From Prorocentrum cordatum (lineage: Eukaryota; Sar; Dinophyceae; Prorocentrales; Prorocentraceae), in assembly GCA_963575745.1 (NCBI GenBank), contig CAUYUJ010004014.1, positions 272,861 through 336,860 of the forward strand: a stretch of 64,000 nt of DNA. Reading direction: 5' to 3'. Positions 1-11,544 of the stretch are shown here, piece after piece. A program made the translations under genes and the position numbers. How positions within the stretch are numbered: the stretch's first letter is position 1; each line of letters begins with the position of its first letter. The notes under the pieces are model-generated. The model did no database searches, was not told where the DNA came from, and saw only the letters and a list, made by a program, of their open reading frames with translations.

Positions 1-433
1 GTGGCGAAGTCGAAGCCAACAGGGTAACGTTTCCATCTTGTATCCAAGATGCGCGCATGGCTCAACGCTCAGAGTGCGAAACACTTGTCACCAGCACTCA
101 CAGTATCGTATGACGTGTTTCCATATCGTCGAGTTATAGCTGGGCGCTGCTACGGCGGTACCCAGCTGCATCCCGCAAACTCCGCCTCCGTGCCAGCGCA
201 GCAGCGCAGCAGGAACGGGTGTACGTGTAAGACCCCCTCCAGCTAAGTTCACTGTTTTTTCCTCCATGTCCTCCCAAGGTCCGAGCCCGTGCAGGTCGGA
301 CGCCCTCTTCTTGTTCCATGATTTGTTCCGCAGTCTTCTTCTGACCATCCTCTCTGATTCCGCACGTGTGTTTCCGTCCTCCCCTGAGCTGAGCTGGCGC
401 GCGTCTTAAATTCTTGACGCTGCCCCCCGTACT
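1..433. other. No recognisable feature
   Basis: I see no repeat family member, gene or RNA here. The short open frames on both strands are unremarkable and match nothing I recognise. Confidence 0.4.
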
Positions 434-565
434 CCTGGCATCGCTCGGACGTGTGCGTTTCTTCTTCGGCGAGGACCATCGAGGAGCATCCTTGACCATC
501 TGGCGAAAAAGCCACGCACGACACCGAGCAAAAACACAGGGAATGGACGTCCGAGCGATGGCGAG
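434..565. mobile_element. MITE family A, copy A1
   Basis: Short inverted-repeat element. The left end reads CCTGGCATCGCTCGGACGT and the right end is its near reverse complement (ACGTCCGAGCGATGGCGAG). The interior has the family's second inverted pair, GTGCGTTT against a GCACGC-type arm, around the shared stretch ACCATCGAGGAGCATCCTTG. The flanks carry the 4 bp direct repeat TACT (430-433 and 566-569), the expected footprint of a cut-and-paste insertion. It has no coding capacity. Transposase superfamily is not determined. Confidence 0.9.
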
Positions 566-788
566 TACTCGCGTGGGTGCTTGCGGCCCACTGCCTCCCG
601 CGGGGTTGCCCCTCGCCGCCGGCTCGGGACACCACCCCGCCGCAGCCAATCACCCGCCATTTCGCCGTACACGCCCCCGGCGGCTGCAGCTGCCAATGGC
701 ACTCCCCTCCCCGTGAGCGCCGCGCGGCGGACCGACCCGGCCTGTCTCACCTCCCGCTCTTCTCCTGGTTGTCTCTCTTCTCTTCTCT

Positions 789-955
789 GAGGAGGGGAAA
801 AAAGCACACACAGACACAATTAATCGTCCACTCCCAGGAGAATATAGGAAAATATGGGAAGTGGGGGGGAAGACCAAAAGCCAGAACATATGGGAAAAGA
901 TGTGGAATCCTTTCATTTGTGTGTATTTCTCTGTGCGTCCCAGGGCCCCTTCATT
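789..955 (+). repeat. Dispersed 165 bp repeat G, copy 1
   Basis: This block begins near GGAAAAAAGCACACACAGAC and runs through AATATAGGAAAATATGGGAA to a GTCCCAGGGCCCCTT end. It recurs at 34668-34833 and 45845-46002 with scattered substitutions. No terminal inverted repeat or TSD is obvious, so its mode of spread is unknown. Confidence 0.8.
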
Positions 956-1183
956 CTCCCTAGTGTGCAATTTGGGCTACTGCTGGTCAGCGGTTACCCT
1001 GGACGGCGCGCGGTATTTCCGCTTGCGCTCGTGATCCAAAAGAAAAGTATCCCCACCTGCCCATCCAGACACGATGCCCACAGGAGCTGACGAGAGAGAG
1101 GAGGAAGAGACGCGCATAGTCAGACAGCAAGGTAGGCCGGCCTGAACGGCGTGTTGGGGTCATCTCCGGACCCGCGTGGCTTT

Positions 1184-1671
1184 TTGGCGGCCTCCTGGGG
1201 AGGCTCCGTGGCCATCTCGAGCCGCCTTGGAGCGGTATTGGGGCCTCTTGGAGCATCTTGGGAGCCATCTCGAGCCAGCTTGGGCTATCTTGAGCCATCG
1301 TGGAGGTCATCTTGGGCTCTCCGGGGCCGCTCTAGGAGCCCTCTTGGGGCCTCTTGGGGCGCTCGTGGGACCCTCTTGGGGGCCTCTTGGGAGCCATGGA
1401 GGGCCTCTTGTGGGGCCATCTTGGAGGCGGTCGGTCAACAGACGGGGGGTCCTCGATGTCCCCCCCTCGGGGGCCACGATCTTCGTGAGGGGTGTAAAAT
1501 ATTGGCGTTCCCATTGGCCGAAAAAGGAACTTCCGACATCTCGCGGAACGTCCCAAAAACAAACTTCAGGGAGGGGAGGGGACGGTTCCCCTCCCCGAAG
1601 GGAATATGGGTTGTGGAAGAGGAGAGAGGCCCTTCTTAGACCACCTGTCGCCCAGAGGGCTGGTAGGATTA
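1184..1671 (+). repeat. Tandem segmental duplication, copy 1
   Basis: A block of roughly 490 bp that is repeated 694 bp downstream (1878-2397). Its first half is a degenerate array of CTTGGGGCCTCTTGGGAGCC-like words; the second half holds the unique-looking words GGGGCCACGATCTTCGTGAG and CCGACATCTCGCG. It opens several frames on both strands, but none matches a family I know. Confidence 0.8.
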
Positions 1672-1877
1672 CCCCCCCCCTCGGGATCCCCCGAAATCGC
1701 CCCTTGGGCCCATCCTGGAGCGCTCTAAAAGCGTTATGAGGCGCTCTTGGGGCCGTCCTGGTGCTTTCTCGGGCCTCTGTTGGAGCCAGTTTGGGGCTTC
1801 GGAAGGCCATCGAACGCAAAAAGGCGAGAAGGCTAGACTCATTAATGTTCTCTAGGTTCTTGAAGGATGTTGGCCGC

Positions 1878-2397
1878 TTGGCGGCCTCCTGGGGAGGCTC
1901 CGTGGCCATCTCGAGCAGCCTTTGGAGCGATATTGGAGCCTTTTGGGGCATCTTGGGAGCCATCTTGAGCCACCTTGGACTATCTTGAACCAGTTTGGAG
2001 GTCACCGTCGGTTCTCTGAGGCCGCTTGGGGGCCACTTCGGGGGCCTTTCCGGGGCCTGTTGGAGCCCTCTTTGGGCCTTTTGGGGCGCTCGTGGGATGG
2101 AGGGCCTCTTGGGGCCATCTTGGAGGCGGTCAGTCAAAAGACGGGGATCCTCGATGTTCGCCCCCCCCCCCCCCCCCCCCCTTCCCTTTCGGGGGCCACG
2201 ATCTTCGTGAGGAGGGGTGTCAAATATTTGCGCTCACAATGGCCGAAAATGGAACCTCCGACATCTCGCGAAACGCCCCAACAAGCCTCAGGGATGGGAG
2301 GGGAGGGTTTCCCTCCCCGAAGGGAAGGGGGGGGGGGGAAGATGAGAGAGACCCTCCTTGGACCAACTGTCCCCCAGAGGGCTGCATGGATTCTAAA
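1878..2397 (+). repeat. Tandem segmental duplication, copy 2
   Basis: Second copy of the 1184-1671 block, about 30 bp longer through indels and an expanded C-run at 2161-2180. It shares the opening GGCGGCCTCCTGGGGAGGCT and the ending CCCAGAGGGCTG with the first copy. Confidence 0.8.
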
Positions 2398-4482
2398 CCG
2401 TTCCTTGCTCGAATGTCCGCATTCTTCTCCACGACAAAACGCTTCCCCGTTCCCAAGGTCTGAAATGGCCCGGGGTTGAAAGTCCACCCTTCCTTCCATT
2501 TCTCTTCCATGCTCTTCGCCCCCAGTCTTCGAGAAAACGCAATCAGGAAAATGAGGAGTCACAGGACAGGAAAACGAAGATGAGAAGACGGAGATCTAGT
2601 TCAAGACCCGCCCGGCGGTGTCCTCAGTGTTTCTATTGATCTCCACCCTCGGCCCTTGTCCCAGCGTTGGAATCAAGCCCTTGGTCGCGCGGTTGATCTT
2701 TCGCTGCTCTCCCCCACGCACATAAACAATCGGAGTTCGATTTTGGGGCTCTTAGACCGCATCCTTACATCGCTGCTTGGCTGGATATTCTCGAGATTCG
2801 CTTCGCGGGGCGAATTTCGTGAGCCCCCGGAGGTCCTCGATGCCTCTGGTATCTAAGACCATGCTCCAGTGGTCGCTCGTAGCCGCGCTCGGCTTCCTCT
2901 GCCTCTTGGTGACCGCCGGCCTGTTTCAGAACTTTTCTTCAACGCGTTGCCCAGGCGGGCTCCTGTGACCATCTCCCACCCCCTCGTTCACGACTGCTAC
3001 AAGATGCCGGCGCGCCCTCTTTGCATCGCGCGTTCGACGTCGAGTGCCGGTTGTCCTGCATCTGCGCCCTCCAGTGGCCACAATGACCAACGCATGCGCA
3101 TGTCTACCGCGCCTGCCCATTGAGGGCGGGGTCGAGCACGTGCTGCTGCAGTCGGTGCGCGACGGGCTCCTCGCCCGCGCCGGTTTTGGCCGGCGCGGCC
3201 CTCTCCGACCCCCGGGCTAGCAGCTCGGTGACCCGAGGCGTTCGGCGCGGGCGCCCCCCTCGGCCGGGGGGGGGGCCATCCGCGCTCGCGGGTCAGAGCA
3301 CGGCGGCTAGCGACTCGCGCTGCATAGCGGGGGCCAGCTTGCCGCATTGCGCCGAGGCGCCCCCCGGGGCCCCGAGCTTGCCCAGCTGCGCCGCGATCTA
3401 GGGACTCCTTCTCTTGAGCCCCCTGTCGCGCTTCGCTGGGTCACCGAGCTGTCTGGAGCTTTCAGCGTTCGCCCCGCGTACACATGAGAGTCCAGGACCC
3501 CTTCGCCACCGCGACATTTTGGTGACTTCGGCGCGTGCCAGTCTTTGCACGCACTGTGGCGTTCGCATGCCCAACTCATCGCACCCCTGTGCTTCTAGTT
3601 TCCGCGGCGGCGCTCGGACCCGCGGCCCATGGCCGAAGCAGTTCCCCGGGATGAACACGCGTCTTGCGCACCACCTTGCCGCGCGTCAACGAAGGGGCTT
3701 GCCCCTGGTTGCAAGATCCCACCGACGTGCACCGCGCCGACGAGCTCGTTAGGAACCGCCCCGTCATGGCCCCCTCTCGGGATACCCCGTCATGGCCTGT
3801 CAAGGTTGAGGGGGGGCATTTCTCCAGATTGGATTGCGCGGCCTACGCTGACATTCGCCTCGTTGCGTTTTTGCCCGCCAAAGGCCTTTTCGGCCAGCTC
3901 TTTGGCTCAGGACTAATGAGCCGCCGCCCCCCTCCTCCTCCGCGGGCGGATGCGCGGCGGCCGCCGCTGGCGGCGTCGACGGACCTGCTCCAGAGATCCC
4001 AAGCGCCGAGCACGACGAAGGCGCGCCCTCGGAGGCGCACGGCCCGCGCCGGCCCCAGAATTCTCTGTCCCCCAAGCGCGGCGAGGCGTCTGACACTGGC
4101 GCGGAGGCGGCGGCCATTCTGGGGCCCCCCCGCGCGCCCGTCGAGCCCCCTCTCGCGCGGTCAAAGCAACGCCCTGCCCCCATCCATGCCGCGGGGAAGG
4201 GGCAGGCGATCCTTGCCGCCTCGCGCTAGGCGCCCGCGGGGTGCGAGGCCGCGCAGCCGCGGGCCTGCCAGCGCGCAGCGCGCCTGGATCTCGGCCGCCA
4301 GGCCCTCGGTCTTGGGGGCGTTGCCCGGACGGGTGCCCGGCGCAGGCGCTCGGGCAGCTGCCGCCCCGACCGCGCCCCGCCCGGCTCGGGCGCGAGGCAC
4401 CGCAGCGCGCGCCGAGCAGCGGAAGGGGCCGTGCGACGCGAAGTCCATGCTCCTGCAGGCCCCTCCATCCTGGCCCCCTAAA
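2398..4482. other. GC-rich DNA without recognisable gene
   Basis: No repeat family and no protein I recognise. From about 3100 the GC content is so high that long open frames arise on both strands at once, so frame length is not evidence of coding. I cannot exclude divergent or spliced exons. Confidence 0.35.
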
Positions 4483-4645
4483 CGAATCGCACCGCATCGC
4501 CGATGCATCGGCGGTGCGGCTCAGCGCGGGGCTCAATTTTCACCGCGCCGACGTCGCCGTCGCATCGCCGACGTCTCCAGCGCACGGCTTGCGCATCGCC
4601 GATGCAATCGCGACGCGTCGCCGATGCATCGGCAATGCGGAGGGC
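4483..4645. repeat. Cluster of GCATCGGCGATGC palindromes
   Basis: Several overlapping palindromic words built on CGCCGATGCATCGGCG occur here, including an arm pair CGCACCGC...GCGGTGCG. The same core sits inside the family D inverted-repeat elements at 17765 and 45411, so this may be a degraded or partial member without its outer ends. Confidence 0.55.
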
Positions 4646-6425
4646 CCTCCGACCCCATCATCTCGGGGCCCGTTCAGGGGGCCTCTACACCGCCCGCGCA
4701 GCACCCGAGCCCGCGGCCTTCGACGTCGTCGCCGCCGCCCGCGCCTGCGATCACGAGGAGAAAACACAGGGGGGGGGAGGGGCAAGCGGATAGGCGGTCT
4801 GTCTTCGGGCCGCGCGGTATTGCTGCAGTCCACGGACGAGGCCGCGTCGCCCCGCGTCGCCTCGGCCGGGGTCGGGCTGGCGCCCGGCCAGGAAATCCCG
4901 GGAGCTGGTCCACTGACGTTTTGGGTCGGGGCATCGGTCCGTCGCTGGGGTCGATAGACAGAGGCCGCCACGGACCGCAAACGCACGCGCCGCCTGCTCG
5001 CAGCGGACTGTCGCGAGGCGCGAGGGCCGCGCCGTGCGACCCCCCGTGCAGTTCGGCCGCGAGCGCCGCAAGCCGCGGCGCGCCGTGCTGCGCGACGCGG
5101 AGGTCACTCAGGGATAGGCCGATGCGGTCAGAGCGTTGAGGGCAGAGCCCGACGCCCCTTCCCCCCGCGCAGGAGGGGCTCTGGCCGAGGCCGAAGCTGC
5201 CGACCCGCGGTCTCAGACGCGCCGCCCAGACGATCTTGCCTCCGCGATCGCGCGGCAGGAGAGGCGGTCGTGGCCCGCGCGCGATGAGGCGCAGAAGGGT
5301 CATTAGGCCCAGCCTCATCCTGGCGGCCACGCTCCTCGCGCCCCCTCGCGGGCAGGCGCCGTCGGCGACTGGGGGCCGCGACGAAGCGCAGCGAAACGCG
5401 ACGCGCCAGACGCCTCGAGCGACCGCCCCCGCCCATGAGGGGAGCGCTGCTCCAGCGCGAGGCAGCCGCTCGCGCCGCAACGCCGGCGCCCGCGCCCTGG
5501 GAGGGCGCGCCCCTCGGGCTGGAGGCGCTCCCGGCGCGGGGGGGGGCCCGCGCCGACGGGATCGGCGGCCCCCAGCCTGCACCGCTCGAGGTTTGCGCGG
5601 CGGTCGCGCTGGCCCAACCCATGCGGCACTGGCGCGGACGGGTCGGGCGCGGCCGGCCGCGCTTCCCGAGGGCCCCCCATCCTCCTTGGCCCTCGATGTG
5701 AGACAGGGGCGCCCCCGAACGCCCAAGGGGCCGCCTCGGGGCCTCGCGCCCACGGCGGCGACCGCGGCCATCGCGCCGCGGCGTCGCGCGCGAGGCCGCC
5801 CAGCCACCGGCCACTCCGCGGCGCCCGCTGGGGCCCTCGGCCCGAGCAAAGAACAGCTCCACCAGGCGTCTCGCGCCCGTCGCCAGCGGAGCCGGCGCCC
5901 CCGTCTCATCGCGCATGCCGACGTCTCGGCCGCGTCCGCGCCAGAGCGGCGCGCGCCCGTCCAGCGACGCCGCCGTGGCCCCGCAGGGAGACGTTCGCGC
6001 CGCCGAGGGGGGGCATGATCGCCACGCCCCCGAGCGCCGCTCGATTTCGACGTCGCCCCGTGGCCGCGGAGGCGCCGCCGGCAGGGGCCCCGCGTCGAGG
6101 CCGTTGCCCGCGCTGCGTTCGCCCGCTGCCGCTGCCTCCGCAACCAGTCGCGCCGCGGGCGAGAAGGCGACCAGCGCCTCCCACTCTGCGGGCGCGGCGG
6201 GGGCCCCTGGCCGGCGCGCGCAGCGCGCAGGCGAGACCGCCGCGGCGAAATGGGCGGAGACCCGGGGCCCTGCCTTCCAGGTTGCCGCCCAGCGATTGCA
6301 AGCCATCGCCGCTGACGGGGTCGACGAAGCGGGCGCAATCGGTCAGTTCGGCTGCTTGCTGATTCCGATGGCGACGCAGCACCGCGGTCGGCAGTTCGCC
6401 GCGGGGGGCCGCTGCCCCGCGCGCG
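4646..6425. other. Very GC-rich DNA without recognisable gene
   Basis: Stop codons are rare on both strands because of the composition. The longest frame is 614 codons on the minus strand (4674-6518), overlapped by frames of 392 and 260 codons. Their predicted products are dominated by Arg, Ala, Gly and Pro and contain no motif I recognise, so I do not call a gene. Confidence 0.35.
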
Positions 6426-6429
6426 CCCG

Positions 6430-6490
6430 ACTGGGTTCAAGTAGTGGCGAAGCGTCTCGGCTTGCCTACAGGCCCGCCGAAGAATGCAAC
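6430..6490 (+). repeat. Short dispersed repeat J, copy 1
   Basis: A stretch of about 60 bp around GGCGAAGCGTCTCGGCTTGC that recurs, diverged, at 34556-34618. In the second place it lies just upstream of repeat G. Confidence 0.55.
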
Positions 6491-8324
6491 AGGAATGCGT
6501 TGCGGTTGCGGTATCCATGGGATGTTCCTAGATCTTTCCTGGCTCGGACTGTCTTGTTTTAACGCGTCGAGAAATGTTATAGGAACAATGTTTGGTTATT
6601 ATAACATCTCGGGGTTCTAAAAACACGTCGCGGTTGGCCTACAGTAATGGTAGGGAGGTCGGCCCCTGCTCCATGGACGCGCCCCTACAGCGCCAATATG
6701 ACCATTGGATGGCGCGACCATCCCGAGCTGAAGACGCGCGCGGAAGGCGCCAGTAGTCGCGGAACGGCATGCCTGGCCATCTGGCGCGTCAAGATCGAGG
6801 GCCAGCCCCTCCCGCGGGAGCTGCGGGGCACGCGGGGCCCCCCGAAGGACCTGATTGCCGCCTTTGACCCCGCGCCCTTGCAGGCCGGCGGCCCCTCCCC
6901 AGCGGCGCGAGATTCCCGCGGCAGAAGCCGCCTCGCATGACCCGGCCCATTGGCCTCTGGACCGGGCCAGCTTCGGGCAGGAAGACGCCCCCCCCCCCCC
7001 CCCCCGGAGGTCGAGGGGCCCGCACGGAGGCCGCGCCAGAACGCGGGCTTCACCTACGCCAAAGCGCACGGGGCCGCTGCCGCGGGTTCTGGCATCGAGG
7101 ACGTGCGCGACGCCCGATTGCCGCCCTCCTTCGCTTCGAGAAAGCGTCGGGCCTCCGCTCTCGCGAGGAAAATAACGGGTCGGAAAGCCGCTGACCCAAC
7201 GGCCCCCGCTGCTGGCCCTCGCGCGCGCACATCGCTGCTGGCGCGCCCACTTCGGCGGCGGCGGCGGCGCCCGCCCTGAGCTTCCTCGGCTCGGCCCCGC
7301 GGCCCTCGCGCCCCCTTCGCTCGCGACGCTCATTTCCCCCCTGCTGATCTCGATCGGCGATCGCGCTCGACCGACGCCTCCGAGTTCTGGCGCGCTGAAC
7401 GCGCGGGCGCGCCGCCCGCCGCCCCGCGCCGCCACGGAGTTCCCATCGAGCGCGCGCGTTCACCATCCTGCTCCACGATGGGAGGCCCCCCCGCCACATC
7501 CTGACACATGCCGTTTTCAGCGCCCCGAGCGCCCCATCCGCGCTGGAAGGCATTTCTCTCCGACGCGCGGGGCGTGGTCAGGCAAGTTAATTTGGCCGAG
7601 TCTCCACGGTTCAGCCCCCCCCCCCCCCCCCCCCCCGCCCGCGCACTCTCGCGCTCGATGATAGCCTTGCGCTTTGCCAGGGACTGGCCCTTAATGGCAA
7701 CTCTGCGGCCCATCGGACTCACGATGTTTCCACGGCCAGGCGAGCTGATGGGCGTTCAACGGCGCGACCCATCGCTGCCCCGCGACCGCCTCGAGTTCTC
7801 TGGCGACGCCTTCCCCGAGATTCTGGCGCCCGAGACTTGGCGGCTAGTCCGACCCAGCGCGATCGTTGCACGGGCCAGACTAGCGCCGGGATTCTAGAAA
7901 AGGCTTGCGGTCATTTGCCCCCCGCTGATCCGCTCGCATCCTTCAATCAGAGCGACCGCCGCGCACGGCGAAACCATTTGCTTTCTGCGCCGGGCGCCTC
8001 GCTGGCCAGCGCTGCCGGCGGCCCCGGATTAGCGCCCGCCTGCCCGCGGACTCCAGGCGCCACCGACTCCTGCATCGCCACCGAAGACTTACCGCGCATT
8101 TCTGGCGAGGTCACTGGCGGTAGGCAACCGGCGCCGAACGCAGCCTCATCGCCGCTGCCGCATCAGCAGTCCACGCAGCGCTCCCCGAGCCCCTCCGGAT
8201 CAAGTTTTACGTTTCGCCTCCGCCCGCGACCGCCGGGTCGCCTCTTTCCTCGACGCCGGCTCTTCCGCGCGGTCCGTCCGTCTCGTGGCAGCCCGCCGAA
8301 GCGTCGACCTTGCGCGAGGACTTG
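6491..8324. other. GC-rich DNA without recognisable gene
   Basis: A small AT-richer patch (6540-6620) precedes GC-rich DNA with C-runs at 6988 and 7615. A plus-strand frame of 97 codons (6647-6940) has a less biased composition than its neighbours, but I cannot assign it. Confidence 0.3.
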
Positions 8325-8735
8325 GAGCGCGGGCGCGGCTGCGTCGCCAGCTCGATCGACGACTGGGCGCCCTCGCTTGAGCGCGGCGCCACGAGCTTGG
8401 GCGCGCACGGAGGGCCACCCCATTCCGGGCCTCCCCGCGCGCGCCGGCCGCGCCGCCGACCGGAGACAGCTCGCTCGCGCGCGAGCGAGAGATTGCGTTT
8501 CTACGTTCACCGCGACTCGCGATCCCGCTGTCTCCGCAGCTTAACACGCGCCCCCTGCGCCGCGGCAAGCGGGCGCCGCGTCGTCGGCTCGATCGGTGAC
8601 CGGGCGATGTTCTCCTGAGCGTGGCGCCGCGGGCTTGGCGGCACCGAGCGGGCCGCTCCGCGTCGGGCCCCCGCTTGCGCGCGGGCCGCGACGCCGATCG
8701 GAGACAGTTCGCTCGCGCGCGAGCGGGGGGATCCT
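8325..8735 (+). repeat. Local tandem duplication, about 240 bp unit
   Basis: The block at about 8333-8492 is repeated at about 8575-8730. Shared landmarks are AGCTCGATCG near the start, then GAGCG(C/T)GGCGCC, and the end GAGACAG(C/T)TCGCTCGCGCG. The copies differ at many sites, so the duplication is not recent. Confidence 0.65.
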
Positions 8736-9430
8736 CTTGGTCGTCTTCCTCGTTCCCGCCCGCGCATGTGCCTCATTGTTCGTCGTGCTCATGCTTCCCT
8801 GGCCGTCTCGCTGGGAACAGCATCCAAACGTTGATTTCCATAGGGCTTCTGAACAAACGTAGCATCGTCTTGGACTCGGCCGCTGGAGGCGCTCTTCGTT
8901 CATGTCTTGACAGGTGCATCATTCACTTCGCCGTTCTTTCCATCCTCCAAAAGTCTGCCGCGGAAAGGGGGCTCAATGTCGACGGTGTCTTGGCCGTTTC
9001 AGGAGGGCCTCGCATTTGGCCGAAGCAGCCCCGGGCGCCTCCCGCAGAACCCACAGGGCGCCGAATCTCCCTTTCAGCGCTTCAGAAGGCCCCAGTTACA
9101 AGAGCCCCAAGAGTGGTCAAGGAGGCGCCGAGACGAGAGTTCGAGGTTTGAGACGCGCGCCCTTGGACCTGTTACCAGTCGCATGCCACGTTCACCTTTA
9201 TGCACGCCGCATCGCATTTCCGGCGCGACGTCAACGGCGTCGTCTGCTGGCGCTGCGCCGCGTCATTTGATCGAGGCGGCAGCGGCTTCGGCTGCAAAGC
9301 GGAACCCTCATCGACGCCGGAAAAAAAAACGCGTTGGAACAGCTACGTAGTGGAATGTTGCTTGGCCGTTCGTTCTCCCGCTTCTTAGTAGCCCCGGGGG
9401 CGACGTCGCACTTCCCGCCCGCCCGAAGGC
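8736..9430. other. Unassigned stretch upstream of the LINE relic
   Basis: Lower GC than the preceding block. Plus-strand frames (8621-9151 and 8907-9350) have fairly normal amino-acid composition but no motif I recognise. It could hold the 5' untranslated part of the LINE relic downstream. Confidence 0.3.
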
Positions 9431-9967
9431 AAGAGCGAAGACGCAAATGCGATCTCGGAGGAGATCGGTGCCCTGCGCGCGAAGTTATACCAAGATGGCC
9501 ATGGATTCCGATCTCGGCGCCCCCATGGAGGAAGCGCAACAGCGCGCCAAAGCATCCGCAGCTGCAGCCATCGACCCTGCGAAAGACACGCGACGCGACT
9601 TGCTCGCCAGAGCATGCCGGGCGACGTGGGCGCGAACGCCCTCGTCGACAAGATGGAAGTTTTCATTGGGGATCACTGTAGGACCTCCCGGCCCGCTAGC
9701 TCTGGCAACGAGTACGGGGGCCCACGCGCGCACCTCCCTCTCCCCGGGCTCCCGGGTCGAGTCGCCGTCAGCCTCGTCGAAGTGATGGTCAAATCAGCTC
9801 GGGCAGGGATGGACAGCCATCTGGTCTGCGCCACGCGAAAGGCCCATATTTTAATCAAAGCCATCGCGCTGTTCAGTGGCAAAGAGGTCAAGGTCGAATG
9901 GAAAGGTTCCCCGGGGGCGGCCCCCGACGGCCACCGGCATCACCGCGCTCCAGCACGACGACAATGA
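9431..9967 (+). pseudogene. LINE N-terminal (ORF1/gag-like) remnant
   Basis: Three short stretches in successive frames look like one protein: EEIGALRAKLY (near 9450), EEAQQRAKASAAA (near 9530) and, in the open frame 9614-9967, VDKMEVFIGD, VEVMVKSARAGM and GKEVKVEWKGS. The last motifs resemble the N-terminal protein region of dinoflagellate LINEs as I remember it. The frame changes show at least two indels. The assignment rests on resemblance and position upstream of the reverse transcriptase. It could instead be an unrelated decayed gene. Confidence 0.35.
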
Positions 9968-10949
9968 CGCCGCGGGCGCGCGGTTGCAGCCGCGCGTCGA
10001 TCACGTCATATCATGGCGGCCACCTGGGGCCGCTCATTTACTATTCACCATCCCACTCTTCGCGCCCCCCGTCGCGCCCGTCATTCTCTTGCGGGCGAGC
10101 GGCCCCGGCAGCTGACGCCCAGACGCAAGCGTCGCTGAGGTCCTCGGTGCGTTCTGGCACGTCAGATTCGCCAGTAGAACCGGCTAGAGCACGCGGGTCG
10201 CCGTCGCCCGCTCGGCGCGGCATCGCGGACATCCGAGCCAGGGTCGCCAGATCCAGATCTTTCTTTATCCACGTCGTTGGCAGAACCTTGATGTCGGCTT
10301 TCGCACCGCGCCGAGCCCCGAGGTCTGGCGCGATCCATTGCAGCCCCCAGGTATCGCGGCAATCGCAGAATGCTGGTTAGGCAAATGCGAAATGTGTCTC
10401 GGATGCTTCGCTGCACGACATTTTCGTTACATTGCCCGCCCTTCGGCCGCCGCGACGGCGCAGAAGGAAGGCGGGGGCGCCATTGTGTTCGCCCGAAGGT
10501 CGCCGGGAAATTGCGTCGCCCATGTCGGCGGTTCTCGCGTTGCCGAGCGCTCTTGGCACGTCGCCCGCGCGAATGTCGGCCCAAACTCGCCTGCCCCGCG
10601 GCGCCGGCGCACCGGGCTGGAAGCGGTCGGCGCCGCCCGCGCCCCGTTGCGGAGCGTCGCGTTCACCAGCGTTTGGTCGCAGGCGCCATCGTCGCCAGCG
10701 ACACGAACGATAATCGCAGTCAGTGGTTGCGTTGTCTTTCTCAGGAAATACTCATGGAAGGCGGGGCCCTCTTCGTCGCCCCGCATAGGCCTGCAGGAAA
10801 ATTTGAGCACATTCCCTGGGGCAACGACTTGCTCGGCATTGTCTTGGCGGTCTGGTTTCCTGGGCTCACGCGCAAAGCCCCCCCGCGCATCATTGAGCGC
10901 GACCGCAGTTTGGCACGCGCGCCCACGGCCGCGAGCACGCAGCGTGACG
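9968..10949 (+). other. Centre of LINE relic, endonuclease expected but not seen
   Basis: In a LINE of this architecture an apurinic-type endonuclease would lie here. I find long open frames on both strands but no clear GDFN or SDH motif, so I do not call the domain. Frames on the two strands overlap (plus 10338-11291, minus 10427-11074). Confidence 0.3.
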
Positions 10950-11544
10950 CCCCATGTGCTCCAGGACAACAGTTGTTTCAGCAGTCTCGACCGCCCCAGT
11001 TCCGAGTTGAGTTGCAGAGTTCGGATTGGACGTCGTTTTTCGCGTCTGGCTCGCCGCTCGCCGCTGCAACCCAACGCGCAGATTTCAGAGTGGACGCGGC
11101 AAGGTCATCCCAGGTTTCGCCGCGGTTTCTCGCGCATGCACCCACCCGTGGATCAACGAAGCTCGCGTGGAGGTGGTTCGGCGACAAGCCGAAGCACATG
11201 GCACCCAAAACTGCGTAATGGCGGGGCGAGTGCGCTGCTGGCTTGTGCCGTCACGGCGACAGGCAGTTTGAGTGCACGCGGCAGCGCGTGATGGACTTGC
11301 GGCCATCGCGCAAAAAATGGTGGGCATTGTGCGATTACATATTTTCTTATATGTGCGGGCAAGGGCTCGGTCGGCTTTCTTCCGCTGCACTCGATCAGCG
11401 GGGCGCGGGTTTTGTCTTGTGGTGCCGCGGCGAATTTGTTTGCAGATGTTTCCGCGAAGTCGAGCTCTCTTTTGAAGCCGATAATGCGTCCTGTGGGTCT
11501 GACGAACACTTCTTTGACGGCCAGTTGTTTTGCCGATGCGTTCC
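10950..11544 (+). pseudogene. LINE linker between endonuclease and reverse transcriptase
   Basis: Recognisable pieces in more than one frame: SSDWTSFFA (near 11020), THPWINEARVEVV (11140-11178), SRKKWWALCDYI (near 11303) and ANLFADVSAK (near 11424). A conserved THPW, then an SKxWW motif, then an A(N/D)xFAxxF-like motif is the order I know from the linker of dinoflagellate LINE polyproteins just before the polymerase. The pieces lie in different reading frames, so the region is broken by indels. Confidence 0.55.

Noticed and set aside
4674-6518. A 614-codon minus-strand open frame
   Set aside because: The DNA is so GC-rich that stops are rare in all frames. Other long frames overlap it on both strands and the product has no recognisable motif.
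10427-11074. A 215-codon minus-strand frame with fairly normal composition
   Set aside because: It overlaps the LINE relic, whose recognisable motifs read on the plus strand. No motif was recognised in the minus-strand product.
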